Numbered from the stretch's first letter, positions 7,403 to 17,672 are shown. The stretch is DNA of 64,000 nucleotides from SB11 sp035906255 (GCA_035906255.1 JAMIFM010000029.1:124001-188000); one strand, 5' to 3'. The notes: generated by a model not told the origin, from the letters alone. Made by a program: numbers and translations.

Positions 7403-10400
7403 TTATTTCAAAAACACTTTTGCTGTTTTGTAAATATTGTTGCCGTTTACTTTCACCAAGTAGTATCCTGCTGATATTCCATTTATGGTAATGGTTTGTA
7501 TCTGGTTGCCTGTGCAAGCTACAGGAGCTTGTACTGTACGACCCAGTAAGTCCATAATCTCAACGGTGTAGTTTGCAGTGTTTGGTGCATTAATGGTAAC
7601 TGTGTTACCTGTGCTGCCAACATACACCGGGTTTTCGGTCACCTCTTCAACGCTTACCCCGCTCTTTTTAACAAAGTGTAATGCAAAACGGTTGTTACCG
7701 TTGGTAAGGTCGTGAGCAAACGTATAGTTTCCGTTGGTTATATCGTGCCTTGCTTCGCTCAGCTTGTCTTCTAACTCAACGCTAATGTTGGGCTCCATGT
7801 TTTCGTTGCTAAAGCTAAAAGTATAAGTGCCTGCTGTTTTAGCTTCAAAGCTCAATTGCACGGCTTCGTTTTCTTGCGGCAAAGTATTCCAAACCTCTTT
7901 GTTAGCCTTTTTGCCTTCAAGTACAAAATACAAGTTGGGAGCTATAAAGTTGAGGCGTTTGTTTCCGTCCATCACATCATAGCCGTTGGTTGCATTTTCA
8001 TCTGTATAAAACTTCACTTTATCTGTGTTGCCTTTTGCATCAGTTACTTGCACTTGCACAAAGTTGGGAAGGCTGGTTTTATTAAAATAATTTAACAAGC
8101 TGTCGGTAGTTCGTGCATTGTTTTTTAGGGTGATGCTTGAGTTATTGGTGGTTACTTCTATCAGCATTGGGGTAAAGGTGGGCACTACTCCATTATCCGT
8201 ACCGTCGAACACTTGATAAGCCCCTGCACTTTGGTTATACAACCATACCTGACCGCCTTGTATGCCGCCGCTGTTGATGGTGATGTTGTTATCATCCCAC
8301 ATAAAGCCGCTGGGCCATGGGTTGGCTATGTAGTGCCAGCCGGTGGTATCGGCTATTGCACCTGTACGGGTAAGATTGGCATGGGTATAATCAGACGTTC
8401 CGCGATAGGTTCCTGAAACATCCAGCATAACAGGCAATGGGTTGGCCCACGATGAACTGCCGCCCATATAAATTGAGAATGCACCATCACCAAAGGCAGT
8501 ACTTGTGCCTGAGGGCACACCCCAATAAGGAGAGCCTTGTTCGTCAAAATAACGTATGGTAGCAGCGTGATTATCAGGAGTTCCAAAATTCAGAACAACA
8601 TCGTCGTTTGCCTCATTGAGTGTAGCATCGCTGAAAGGCGAGCAGATAGGTCGCCAGTTAGCACCTCCTCCGGTAATCAGCATCTCAGCAATTACATTAC
8701 CGCTTGTGTTTCCGATTCCTGTATTGGTTATTTGGCCGTAGGCAGTTGCTCCCGTGGCTTCCAGTTTCAGTTTTCCGTTGGTTACTATCGTACCCTGTGT
8801 TAGGGTTAGTAGTCCGGTTATTCCCAGTGAATCGCGCACATCAGCACCGCCTGCCGTATTGTTTAGCGTTAGGTTTTGGGTAGCCCCTTGTGCAAGTATT
8901 TCGTGGGTACTGTTTCCTGTAAGCACTACATTTCCGCCACTAACAGTACCATCGTTCACATAGTTATTTTTAATATTTAAATCGCCTGAAAGGCTGGCAG
9001 TTGCACCACTGCTTACGCTTAATGAGTTAATGGTAGACCCTGAGCTTATGCTGGCCGTTCCGGCGGTTACATAGCAATTATAATTTTCAGTACCGCTGCC
9101 GGGCGATGCGCCTACCCACCCGTTGTTATACACCAGACTGTTCATATTTTCCCATAAAAAAGCAGCTCCTGCGTTTGATTTATAGTTTCCACCTGCTGAA
9201 TCCCAATCATGACCAATGTTGGATGAGTTTGCAGCTCCGGCAATAACATAATTGCCGCTAATGGCCACGGAAAAGCCCAAATAGTCGGAAGTATTTCTTG
9301 CGTTGGTACCTGCTGCGCTCAGCTTTTTAGCATACCCCCATACGCCGTTACGTTTCTCAAACACATATACTGCGCCTGCACTGCTAAGAGAATTAGCTAA
9401 TGCTGAGTCATAGGCATTCGAGTTGGCTCCAATGGCAATATTATTACCGCTAATGCTCACTGATATTCCAAATTGGTCGCTCGCTGCTCTGTGCCCGGTT
9501 GAATTATTAGGTGTGATTTTTTTAATATACCCCCATTCGCCGTTATTACGTTCAAATATGTAAGCAGCCCCGGCAGTAGAACGGTTTGTGCCTCCTGCCG
9601 AATCCCTGTCCTGCTGGTAAGCGCCTACTACTATTGTAGTTCCATCTATAGCCACCTTAAAGCCAAATAGGTCACTGGCCACCCTTGCGCTATCGGTATT
9701 GGGTGGGGTAATTTTTTTTGCCAGCCCCCATACGCCATTATTTCGTTCATACACGTACGCTCCGCCAGCGTCGAGTTTATAATTTCCTCCTGCGCTATCC
9801 CAGTCTTGCGAAGGAGCACCCACTACAGCATAGTTGCCACTAATATCTACCGACCTGCCAAAAAAATCACTGGCCGTCCTGTTGCTGGGCGCACTCAGTT
9901 TCTTTGCATAGCCCCACACCCCGTTGCGGCGCTCAAATATGTATGCAGCTCCAGCATTTGCTACGCTGTTTCCCCCGGCACTGTCATAATCCTGGCTTGC
10001 TGCTCCCACTATCATATAATTACCACTAATGGCTATGGCATTCCCAAAAACATCACCAGCTACCCTTGCACTGTCGGTATTGGGCGGTGTGAGTTTTTTT
10101 ACAAAGCCCCAAGTGCCATTATTCCGTTCATATACATATACTGCACCGGCGTCGGCTTTATAGTTTCCACCCAAACTGTCCCAATCCTGCGCAGAGGTAC
10201 TATTATTGCTTGAGGCCCCTACTGCAATGTAATCGCCACTTATAGCCAACCCCGCCCTACCCACATTATCACCGGCCACCCTTGCACTATCGGTATTGGG
10301 AGCGGTAAGCTTTTTTGCATAGCCCCACACACCATTACGGCGTTCAAATACATATATCCCACCGGCACCGCTTTTATAATTTCCCCCGGCACTATCCCAA

Positions 10401-10585
10401 TCCTGGCCAGATGCACCTACTACGGCATAATTTCCGCTTATTGCTACAGAAAAGCCAAACAAATCTGCTCCTACCCGCGCGCTATCAACATTGGGCGGGG
10501 TAAGCTTTTTCATTGAATTAAAATTTTGGGCTTTGATTAAAAATCCAAGCAAAAGAAATAGGGTAAAAACCAATAGTTTTTTCAT
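7403..10585 (-). CDS. secreted FG-GAP repeat protein with T9SS sorting domain
   Basis: The 1060-residue protein begins with a signal peptide (MKKLLVFTLFLLLGFLIKAQ). Residues ~25-485 hold seven repeats of 62-72 residues with the pattern KKLTPPNTDSAR..SD.FG..VAISGNY..VGA, an FG-GAP-like seven-bladed propeller. A central beta-rich region follows. The last ~80 residues (YTVEIMDLLGRTVQAP ... GISAGYYLVKVNG) form a type A T9SS sorting domain, which directs export across the outer membrane and surface attachment. The repeats are also visible in the DNA at about 9,150-10,515. An adhesive or surface role is likely but inferred. Confidence 0.88.
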   Translation of the reverse strand: MKKLLVFTLFLLLGFLIKAQNFNSMKKLTPPNVDSARVGADLFGFSVAISGNYAVVGASGQDWDSAGGNYKSGAGGIYVFERRNGVWGYAKKLTAPNTDSARVAGDNVGRAGLAISGDYIAVGASSNNSTSAQDWDSLGGNYKADAGAVYVYERNNGTWGFVKKLTPPNTDSARVAGDVFGNAIAISGNYMIVGAASQDYDSAGGNSVANAGAAYIFERRNGVWGYAKKLSAPSNRTASDFFGRSVDISGNYAVVGAPSQDWDSAGGNYKLDAGGAYVYERNNGVWGLAKKITPPNTDSARVASDLFGFKVAIDGTTIVVGAYQQDRDSAGGTNRSTAGAAYIFERNNGEWGYIKKITPNNSTGHRAASDQFGISVSISGNNIAIGANSNAYDSALANSLSSAGAVYVFEKRNGVWGYAKKLSAAGTNARNTSDYLGFSVAISGNYVIAGAANSSNIGHDWDSAGGNYKSNAGAAFLWENMNSLVYNNGWVGASPGSGTENYNCYVTAGTASISSGSTINSLSVSSGATASLSGDLNIKNNYVNDGTVSGGNVVLTGNSTHEILAQGATQNLTLNNTAGGADVRDSLGITGLLTLTQGTIVTNGKLKLEATGATAYGQITNTGIGNTSGNVIAEMLITGGGANWRPICSPFSDATLNEANDDVVLNFGTPDNHAATIRYFDEQGSPYWGVPSGTSTAFGDGAFSIYMGGSSSWANPLPVMLDVSGTYRGTSDYTHANLTRTGAIADTTGWHYIANPWPSGFMWDDNNITINSGGIQGGQVWLYNQSAGAYQVFDGTDNGVVPTFTPMLIEVTTNNSSITLKNNARTTDSLLNYFNKTSLPNFVQVQVTDAKGNTDKVKFYTDENATNGYDVMDGNKRLNFIAPNLYFVLEGKKANKEVWNTLPQENEAVQLSFEAKTAGTYTFSFSNENMEPNISVELEDKLSEARHDITNGNYTFAHDLTNGNNRFALHFVKKSGVSVEEVTENPVYVGSTGNTVTINAPNTANYTVEIMDLLGRTVQAPVACTGNQIQTITINGISAGYYLVKVNGNNIYKTAKVFLK

Positions 10586-10791
10586 TAGGGGTTATTGTGT
10601 TAGCGCATATCAAAGATGCCTAATTAAACCCCGCTGAAAAACTTGTGACTAACAGTAAAATTGTTGAAAATAAAAGTATTGTACTAAATACGATACAACA
10701 AATTATTTGAATTTGTGAGACCCTATACCCCCATTTATGGCCATTACTTATCATGTTGTATAAGCACAGTTTCGGTTTGTTATAAACAAAA

Positions 10792-10820
10792 AAATCCCGG
10801 CATTTGCTCTGCCGGGATTT
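10792..10820 (-). terminator. proS terminator
   Basis: A perfect 11-bp stem (AAATCCCGGCA / TGCCGGGATTT) with loop TTTGCTC, flanked on the minus strand by a T-rich run. It lies just after the proS stop. Confidence 0.85.
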
Positions 10821-10846
10821 AATAACTATTTATAATAACCGTATTT

Positions 10847-12325
10847 TTAATACGCTTTGGCAAACAACACTCTTTGGGTAGAAGGGTTACCCGTAAGAAT
10901 ACATTTGCCTTCCTCTTGTTTGTTATCCAACGGTATGCAACGGATGGTGGCTTTGGTAAGCTCTTTTATTTTTACTTCAGTTTCAGAAGTGCCGTCCCAA
11001 TGCGCGGCAATAAAGCCTGCTTTGTTTTCCAATATATCGGTAAACTCATCCCAAGTATTGGCATAATGGATATTGTTATCCCTAAAATCAAGGGCGCGTT
11101 GGTAAATATTGTTCTGTATGTTTTCAAGCAGGTGAACAATTTTCTCGTCCAAATCAATCATGCTTAAAAACTCTTTCTCTTTAGTATCGCGGCGTGCTAC
11201 TTCAACAGTGCCTTTCTCAACATCTTTAGGGCCAATGGCAATACGCACGGGTACACCTTTCAACTCGTACTCGTTAAATTTAAAGCCGGGTTTGTGGGTA
11301 TCGCGGTTATCATATTTTACTGATAACCCTTTTGCTTCCAGCATTTTTTTGGCTTCACGGGCTTTTTCATCTACCAATGCAAACTCTTCTTCGCTACGGT
11401 AAATGGGTATTATCACCACTTGTATAGGTGCCAATCGGGGAGGTAATACCAATCCGTCGTCATCACTGTGTGCCATAATCAAAGCGCCCATTAAACGGGT
11501 GCTCACCCCCCACGATGTTGCCCAAACGTAATCCAACTTGCCTTCTTTATCGGCAAATTTCACATCAAACGCTTTGGCAAAATTTTGACCCAAAAAGTGA
11601 GAGGTTCCCATTTGCAAAGCTTTACCGTCTTGCATCAAACCTTCAATGCAATACGTATCATCAGCACCTGCAAAACGTTCGTTTTCGGTTTTCACACCTT
11701 TCACTACAGGAACTGCCAATACGTTTTCTGAAAAATCAGCATATACATCCAGCATTTGCTTGGTTTCTTCAATTGCTTCTTGGGCAGTGGCGTGCGCCGT
11801 GTGCCCTTCTTGCCATAAAAACTCAGCAGTGCGCAAAAACAAACGGGTACGCATTTCCCAACGCACTACGTTAGCCCATTGATTCACCAAAATCGGTAAA
11901 TCGCGGTAGCTTTGTATCCATCCCTTGTAGGTATTCCAAATAATGGCCTCGCTGGTGGGGCGCACAATCAGTTCTTCTTCCAGTTTACTGTTAGGGTCAA
12001 CTATCAGTTTGCCTTTGTTATCAGGGTCGGCTTTTAAGCGGTAGTGAGTTACTACTGCACACTCTTTTGCAAAGCCTTCCGCATTTTTTTCTTCGGCTTC
12101 AAAAAGGCTTTTAGGAACGAATAACGGAAAATATGCGTTTACGTGACCTGTGGCTTTGAACCTCCTGTCTAAATCCTGTTGCATTTTTTCCCATATCGCA
12201 TAGCCATACGGTTTTATTACCATACATCCTTTAACTGCACTATGCTCCGCCAAGTCGGCGTTTTTCACAAGGTTGTTGTACCAAAGCGAGTAATCATCGC
12301 TACGTTTTACTTTTTTATTATCCAT
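10847..12325 (-). CDS. proS: prolyl-tRNA synthetase
   Basis: The 492-residue class II synthetase charges tRNA-Pro. It is the short, archaeal/eukaryotic-like form (ProS type 3), without the editing insertion of the E. coli type. Visible are RPTSEAIIWNTYKGWIQSYRDLPILVNQWANVVRWE (motif 2 region), GTSHFLGQNFAKAFDVKF, and the motif 3 region WATSWGVSTRLMGALIMAHSDDDGLVLPP, followed by an anticodon-binding domain (VVIIPIYRSEEE). The C-terminus ends in Tyr (LFAKAY), as in this subgroup. It is flanked by its own terminator and by unrelated genes. Confidence 0.97.
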   Translation of the reverse strand: MDNKKVKRSDDYSLWYNNLVKNADLAEHSAVKGCMVIKPYGYAIWEKMQQDLDRRFKATGHVNAYFPLFVPKSLFEAEEKNAEGFAKECAVVTHYRLKADPDNKGKLIVDPNSKLEEELIVRPTSEAIIWNTYKGWIQSYRDLPILVNQWANVVRWEMRTRLFLRTAEFLWQEGHTAHATAQEAIEETKQMLDVYADFSENVLAVPVVKGVKTENERFAGADDTYCIEGLMQDGKALQMGTSHFLGQNFAKAFDVKFADKEGKLDYVWATSWGVSTRLMGALIMAHSDDDGLVLPPRLAPIQVVIIPIYRSEEEFALVDEKAREAKKMLEAKGLSVKYDNRDTHKPGFKFNEYELKGVPVRIAIGPKDVEKGTVEVARRDTKEKEFLSMIDLDEKIVHLLENIQNNIYQRALDFRDNNIHYANTWDEFTDILENKAGFIAAHWDGTSETEVKIKELTKATIRCIPLDNKQEEGKCILTGNPSTQRVLFAKAY

Positions 12326-12444
12326 TGCGTTTCCTTTATTCAGTTTTATTGCCTATCTTGTAAAAGTCTGCAGGCTTTGATACCATTTGCTTTGGAATGG
12401 TTTTTGAAGTATTTACAGTGTATCACCCCAAAACCACACACGTT

Positions 12445-13851
12445 ATGAAATGGGTATCTTCTTTAGTTATTGTTCTTTTGCTGAGTGCTTGCTCAACGTC
12501 GCAAAAATATTCAAATAGCCGATACCAAAGGCAGAATAATACCGACGATGCGTATTTTTCACCCGGTGATGTGAAAAAAAACACCACTGCAAAACGTGAA
12601 GCCGCGAAGGTTGAAGAAGAAGAAGAGCAGTTGGAGCAATACCAAAGCAATTCTTCGTATTACGATAATACCCACGACGAGACTGCTAACCCAAATGCTG
12701 CCCAAGGCGGCACAAACTACCAGCAGTATTCTCAAAATAATACTACAACAACTATTACCCCTCCGCCTTCTAATCCTAATTCATTACAAGGTACACCTCA
12801 ATACAACGTCACCAATAATTACTACGGTGGTTCATATTTTGGCCGTAGGCCTTATTCACCCATGTTTTACCCTTGGATGTCAAGCCCCGACATGTCTCTA
12901 AGCTATAACACATGGAACAACTCTTGGTATGTTGGCCCTACGTTCACATCGGGCTGGGGATATAATAACTGGAATGCCGGTTATAATCCTTATGACCCTT
13001 GGGGATGGAATAACAATTACTGGGGCTATAATCATGCGTGGGGGTACAACAACTGGAACAACCCTTGGAATAATAATTTTGTGTACGACCCTTGGATGAA
13101 TACTTGGGTATATATGCCGTTTAGCTACAATAGCTGGGGTTATAACCCATATAATCCATACATGGGCTACAATCCTTATTCGCCATACTCTCCATGGGGC
13201 TATAACCCTTACGACCCGTTTTGGAATACGGGCGGAAATAATGGCGGCAGCACGGTATCAAATACTGTAAATACCCGCCGCAGGCCTACTAACAGTTTTA
13301 TGCCTGCTACGCAAACTGCCGGAGCAAACGGTGGTTCACGTATTGTAGGCCGCACAGAGCGTATTGAGCAACCTACTACGGGTACAAGCACCACCCCTAC
13401 AACTAATACCCCCCAAACAGGCGGAACTTATACAAGGGGGGATGTTAACACAACTCCTACCACCCCTGCTAATACGGGAACTCGTTCACAACCCGATTAC
13501 CGTACATACCCTACGGGTAATAACACACCTTCAACACCTGTTTCACCCTCTACCAATACAACCCCTGCGCCCACAAACTATAATCCCACACCCGGCGGCG
13601 GCACTTATGGTAATGGTAATGCAAGTACTACACCTTCGCGTAACAACAATACGCCTACTAATGTGCAGCCGGCACCCCAAATGCCCACACAACAACGATA
13701 TACCCCGCCCACTAATAACTCTCCCCGCGATGTGTTTGCGCCTCAAAATACGGGAGGTAACAATGGTGGCTCTAACCGCAACGGCGGAGGTAGCACAGGA
13801 GGAGGAGGAAATAACGGAGGCGGTGGTAATGGCGGAGGCAGGAGACGATAA
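12445..13851 (+). CDS. Tyr/Asn/Trp/Pro-rich lipoprotein
   Basis: The lipobox LLLSAC near residue 16 supports the ATG at 12445. The mature protein is low complexity in three zones: a charged EEEEEQLEQYQ stretch, a central ~150 residues of degenerate GYNPYDPWGWNNNYW-like repeats, and a ~180-residue Pro/Thr/Asn/Gly tail ending in poly-Gly and RRR. No folded domain is recognised. It is probably an outer-membrane-anchored, largely disordered surface or matrix protein (inference). The FadL-like porin gene starts 29 bp downstream, so the two are probably co-transcribed. Confidence 0.7.
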   Translation: MKWVSSLVIVLLLSACSTSQKYSNSRYQRQNNTDDAYFSPGDVKKNTTAKREAAKVEEEEEQLEQYQSNSSYYDNTHDETANPNAAQGGTNYQQYSQNNTTTTITPPPSNPNSLQGTPQYNVTNNYYGGSYFGRRPYSPMFYPWMSSPDMSLSYNTWNNSWYVGPTFTSGWGYNNWNAGYNPYDPWGWNNNYWGYNHAWGYNNWNNPWNNNFVYDPWMNTWVYMPFSYNSWGYNPYNPYMGYNPYSPYSPWGYNPYDPFWNTGGNNGGSTVSNTVNTRRRPTNSFMPATQTAGANGGSRIVGRTERIEQPTTGTSTTPTTNTPQTGGTYTRGDVNTTPTTPANTGTRSQPDYRTYPTGNNTPSTPVSPSTNTTPAPTNYNPTPGGGTYGNGNASTTPSRNNNTPTNVQPAPQMPTQQRYTPPTNNSPRDVFAPQNTGGNNGGSNRNGGGSTGGGGNNGGGGNGGGRRR

Positions 13852-13880
13852 CTCAAGCTGGTTTTTGTAAGCACTTTTGC

Positions 13881-15392
13881 ATGAAGAAATTATTTATAGC
13901 AGCTATGCTGGCAGGAGTTGCTGTGCAAGCCCAAGCTCAAGGTTTTTTAGACCTTAAAAGATATTCGGTTACCCGCCAGTTTGGTACTGCCCGCAGTATG
14001 GGTATGGGCGGTGCTATTGGTGCTACGGGGATTGATTTTAGCGTATCGCAGGTAAATCCGGCGGCACTGGGTCAAATCCGTATCAGTCAGGCATCGGGCA
14101 CTATTGGTCTCAATTTTACAAACAACAGCGGTACTTATCTTGACCACAACATACAAGACAGTCGTTTTAATTTCTCAATTCCCAATTTAGGCATAGTACT
14201 ATCAAAAGTGCAAACCAAAATGGGCAAAGAGAAAACCAAAGGCTTGGTAAGCTATTCGTTTGGTTTTGGATTTAACCGTGTGAACGATTTTAATCGCACT
14301 ATCAGCATCGGGGGTACTAATAACCAAAGCAGCTATTTGGATTATTTGGCCGAGCAGGCAACTAAATATGTTGACTGGAACAGTACTGCAAACAACTTTT
14401 ATCCCTTCTTCCCTGAAGAGTTGGCTTTGGCTGCAAACGCTATTGTGCACGTAGATAGCAACAAATATGAAGCTAACCTGCCCAATGTGGTAACCATGAA
14501 CCAAAACTACCGTTACCAACAAAGCGGCAGGCAAACGGATTGGAATATATCTTGGGCGGGAAATTTTGATCACCGTATATATTTTGGCGCGGCAATAGGG
14601 GTGCCAGCCATCCGGTATAGTTCAACTGAAACCATTACAGAGCAGTCTGACGACCCTAATGTAAGCCCCAATGTGTCGTTTGAGCAAAATACTACCGTTT
14701 CTACATCTGGAACAGGTTTTAACGGTAAAGTAGGATTGATGTTCAGGGCAAATGATTGGCTGCGTTTAGGTATGGCTTACCATTCGCCCACAGCATACAC
14801 GCTTACTGACCAGTTTAGCTACACATTCATGTCTCGTAATTTTACCAATGGCCAGTTTGTTTATACATCAGGCCAGTTGCTAAGTTCTGACCCCGGAAAC
14901 TTCAAATACAAGTTTACTACACCCGGCAAAATGGTATTTAGCACAGCTTTAATAATCAAGAAAACAGCCATGATTGCTATTGATTATGAAATGGTGAATT
15001 ATAAAGAAGCTCAAAGTTCAACCAATGAGCTCATTTTTGTAAATAATCTGGTGCGTGATAATTTTAGGGCAGCAGATAACTTCCGTATCGGCGGTGAGTT
15101 TAATTATTTAGACTACCGCTTTCGAGCAGGGTACGGAATGTATGCTTCGCCATTTAATAATGTTATTTTAAATGCCATAAAAGGTGACAATCTTGCCTTG
15201 CAGGTGTATAGTTTAGGGTTTGGTTATCAGGAACCTTCAGGCAACATATTTTTTGATGCTGCGCTAATGTATGAGCGGTTTGACGAGTACTATACCCCTT
15301 ATTTGTTAGAAACCACCAACAGGCCCTATTTCAGCTCAACCAACAAGGTAGGGATTACCCGTTTAATGTTTACTGTGGGTACACGGTTTTAA
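13881..15392 (+). CDS. FadL/OmpP1-like outer-membrane transport protein
   Basis: A signal peptide (MKKLFIAAMLAGVAVQAQAQ) is followed by a hatch-like segment (ARSMGMGGAIGATGIDFSVSQVNPAALG), the hallmark of FadL/OmpP1-type barrels. The remaining ~430 residues alternate beta strands and aromatic girdle residues and end in Phe (FTVGTRF), as expected for BamA recognition. FadL relatives carry hydrophobic compounds across the outer membrane; the substrate here is unknown. It follows the Tyr/Asn-rich lipoprotein by 29 bp. Confidence 0.82.
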   Translation: MKKLFIAAMLAGVAVQAQAQGFLDLKRYSVTRQFGTARSMGMGGAIGATGIDFSVSQVNPAALGQIRISQASGTIGLNFTNNSGTYLDHNIQDSRFNFSIPNLGIVLSKVQTKMGKEKTKGLVSYSFGFGFNRVNDFNRTISIGGTNNQSSYLDYLAEQATKYVDWNSTANNFYPFFPEELALAANAIVHVDSNKYEANLPNVVTMNQNYRYQQSGRQTDWNISWAGNFDHRIYFGAAIGVPAIRYSSTETITEQSDDPNVSPNVSFEQNTTVSTSGTGFNGKVGLMFRANDWLRLGMAYHSPTAYTLTDQFSYTFMSRNFTNGQFVYTSGQLLSSDPGNFKYKFTTPGKMVFSTALIIKKTAMIAIDYEMVNYKEAQSSTNELIFVNNLVRDNFRAADNFRIGGEFNYLDYRFRAGYGMYASPFNNVILNAIKGDNLALQVYSLGFGYQEPSGNIFFDAALMYERFDEYYTPYLLETTNRPYFSSTNKVGITRLMFTVGTRF

Positions 15393-15475
15393 AGCCGACG
15401 TTTGCCGAAAACTTGCGGTTTTACTATTACAGCAGGGTTTTATTGTGTATTTTTGTTAAAAACGCTCTTAAACCT

Positions 15476-16054
15476 ATGACAGAATGGTGGACTGCCCTCG
15501 ACGGCTTCGATAAAATGCTATGGGCCATTACCCTTGTATCTACCCTTATTTTCATCTTTCAAACGATTGCCACCTTCACAGGCATGGATAGCGACGGCGG
15601 TCTTGATGCTGACTTTTCCGGTGATATGGATGCCCACCATGGTGGCGACACCCCATTTCAATTATTCACTTTCCGCAACTTTGTAAACTTCTTTTTAGGC
15701 TTCGGCTGGACGGTATTATCATTACAAGATACTATCGGTAGCCGCTCAATTACATTAGTTGTTGGTGTGATAGTAGGGGCTTTATTGGTAGCAGCCGTTA
15801 TGTATATGTTTTTTGCCGTGAGTAAATTGAGCCAATCGGGCAATATGGAGTTAAAAAATGCCCTTGAGAAAACAGCCCAAGTTTATTTAACCGTGCCTGC
15901 CAACAAAAGCGGTATCGGTAAAGTGCACGTGCAAATACAAGGCAGCCTGCACGAGTTGGATGCAATGACTGAGGGCGAAGCCCTGCCCACCGGCTCAATG
16001 GCTAAAGTAACGCTGGTGCTTACGGATAAAATTGTTCTGATAGAAAAAATATAA
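15476..16054 (+). CDS. NfeD-like membrane protein
   Basis: The 192-residue protein starts best at the ATG at 15476 (MTEWWTALDGFDKMLWAITL). It has three likely membrane helices (about residues 14-35, 65-85 and 92-115), and a C-terminal OB-fold of the NfeD type (AQVYLTVPANKSGIGKVHVQIQG). NfeD proteins of this short class partner with flotillins, as YuaF does with FloT in Bacillus. The flotillin gene starts 26 bp later, which supports the assignment. Confidence 0.82.
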   Translation: MTEWWTALDGFDKMLWAITLVSTLIFIFQTIATFTGMDSDGGLDADFSGDMDAHHGGDTPFQLFTFRNFVNFFLGFGWTVLSLQDTIGSRSITLVVGVIVGALLVAAVMYMFFAVSKLSQSGNMELKNALEKTAQVYLTVPANKSGIGKVHVQIQGSLHELDAMTEGEALPTGSMAKVTLVLTDKIVLIEKI

Positions 16055-16080
16055 TCACTTTAAAATCACACTCACATCTT

Positions 16081-17610
16081 ATGCCTGAATTAATTTTTGT
16101 AGTAATTATTGCTGCGGTATTATTTGTAACGTTTGCAGCCCTTTTATCGCGCTACAAGCGTTGTCCGTCAGATAAAATTTTGGTTATCTACGGTAAAACC
16201 GGAAAGCAATCCACTGCACGTTGCGTGCACGGTGGAGCGGCCTTTATTTGGCCCGTTATCCAAAGCTATGCTTTTTTGGATTTAAAGCCCATCTCTATCG
16301 AAGCCAATCTAACCAATGCCCTTAGTAAGCAAAACATTCGTGTGGACGTTCCTTGCCGTTTTACCATTGCAATTACTACTGACCCTGACAGCATGAACAA
16401 CGCTGCCGAGCGTCTTTTGGGCCTTAGCAACGACCAAATACACGAGTTATCAAAGGATATGCTGTTTGGACAATTACGTTTGGTAATTGCCACCATGGAT
16501 ATTGAAGAGATTAACAGCGACCGCGATAAGTTTTTGGCTAATGTATCTACCAACGTAGATACTGAATTGCGCAAAATAGGTTTGAAGCTGATAAACGTGA
16601 ACGTAACGGATATACGCGACGAATCGGGTTATATTGAAGCATTAGGTAAAGAAGCTGCCGCAAAAGCTATAAACGAGGCTAAAAAGAGCGTTGCTGAGCA
16701 AGACCGTTTTGGTGAGATTGGTAAGGCAGTTGCTGAACGCGATAAAGATGTAAGCATTGCTGAAACGCAACGCGACCGTGATGCCAGTATTGCCAATACT
16801 GTAAAAGACCGTGAGGTTTTGATTGCTATTGCAAAACGCGACGAAGCTATTGGTAAAGCTGAGGCTGAACGTGAAACACGTATAAAAACCGCCGAAGCTA
16901 ACTCTATTGCAGTAGAAGGCGAAAACACAGCAAAAATAACCATTGCCAACTCTGACTCTTTGCGCCGTGAGCGTGAGGCAGAAGCTAACAAGAAAGCCGT
17001 TTCAGCAGAAAAGATACAAACGGCAAAGGCACTGGAAGAATCGTACTATGCTGAAAAACTTGCGGAAGAAGCCCGTGCACAGCGCGAAAAAGCAACCCAA
17101 GAAGCTAACATTATTATCCCTGCACAGATAGAAAAAGAAAAGGCCATTATTGATGCGGAAGCTGAGGCCGAACAGTTGCGCCGAAGGGCAAAAGGTGAGG
17201 CTGATGCAATATTTGCAAAAATGGATGCCGAAGCACGCGGTATGTATGAAATACTTACCAAACAAGCCGAAGGTTACCAACGCATTGTGGCTGCTGCCGG
17301 TGGCGACCCTGCCAAAGCGGTTACTTTCTTAATTGCTGATAAGCTACCCGAATTGGTACGTACACAGGTAGAAGCTGTTAAGAACATTAAGATTGATAAG
17401 ATTACTGTTTGGGATGGCGGTAACAACGAAAACGGTACCACCAGCACCTCTAACTTTATTTCAGGGATGATGAAGGCTGTACCCCCTTTAAACGATTTGT
17501 TTAATATGGCAGGAATGAATTTACCCAATTACCTGAAAGGCGAGGATAAAAAGGCCGTTGAACCACCAACAAGCACAACTCCGAACAACGACGATAAACC
17601 CGCGTTGTAA
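16081..17610 (+). CDS. flotillin (SPFH family membrane scaffold)
   Basis: The 509-residue protein has one N-terminal membrane helix (residues ~4-24), an SPFH/band 7 domain (to about 200), a long charged coiled coil with flotillin-type EA-rich repeats (AEQDRFGEIGKAVAERDKD ... QLRRRAKGEADAIFAKMDAEA) and a C-terminal MKAVPPLNDLF segment. Flotillins form oligomeric scaffolds in ordered membrane regions and affect membrane fluidity and complex assembly. With the NfeD gene directly upstream it forms a YuaF-FloT-like operon. Confidence 0.92.
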   Translation: MPELIFVVIIAAVLFVTFAALLSRYKRCPSDKILVIYGKTGKQSTARCVHGGAAFIWPVIQSYAFLDLKPISIEANLTNALSKQNIRVDVPCRFTIAITTDPDSMNNAAERLLGLSNDQIHELSKDMLFGQLRLVIATMDIEEINSDRDKFLANVSTNVDTELRKIGLKLINVNVTDIRDESGYIEALGKEAAAKAINEAKKSVAEQDRFGEIGKAVAERDKDVSIAETQRDRDASIANTVKDREVLIAIAKRDEAIGKAEAERETRIKTAEANSIAVEGENTAKITIANSDSLRREREAEANKKAVSAEKIQTAKALEESYYAEKLAEEARAQREKATQEANIIIPAQIEKEKAIIDAEAEAEQLRRRAKGEADAIFAKMDAEARGMYEILTKQAEGYQRIVAAAGGDPAKAVTFLIADKLPELVRTQVEAVKNIKIDKITVWDGGNNENGTTSTSNFISGMMKAVPPLNDLFNMAGMNLPNYLKGEDKKAVEPPTSTTPNNDDKPAL

Positions 17611-17672
17611 TAATCCAACATAAACGCACACCAACCCGCCATCCTAAGCTTGCGAAGGGTTGAGGGATATTC

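Noticed and set aside
9150..10515. Regular DNA repeats, considered as a CRISPR array or minisatellite
   Set aside because: They are in frame and encode the seven FG-GAP blades of the T9SS cargo; unit length (~190-215 bp) and divergence do not fit CRISPR.
13364..13870. 168-residue plus-strand ORF overlapping the lipoprotein tail
   Set aside because: It is an alternative frame of the Pro/Thr/Asn-rich low-complexity region; composition and position show it is a shadow.
16629..16991. 120-residue antisense ORF within the flotillin gene
   Set aside because: It is the reverse of the EA-rich coiled-coil region; such composition commonly yields long antisense frames.
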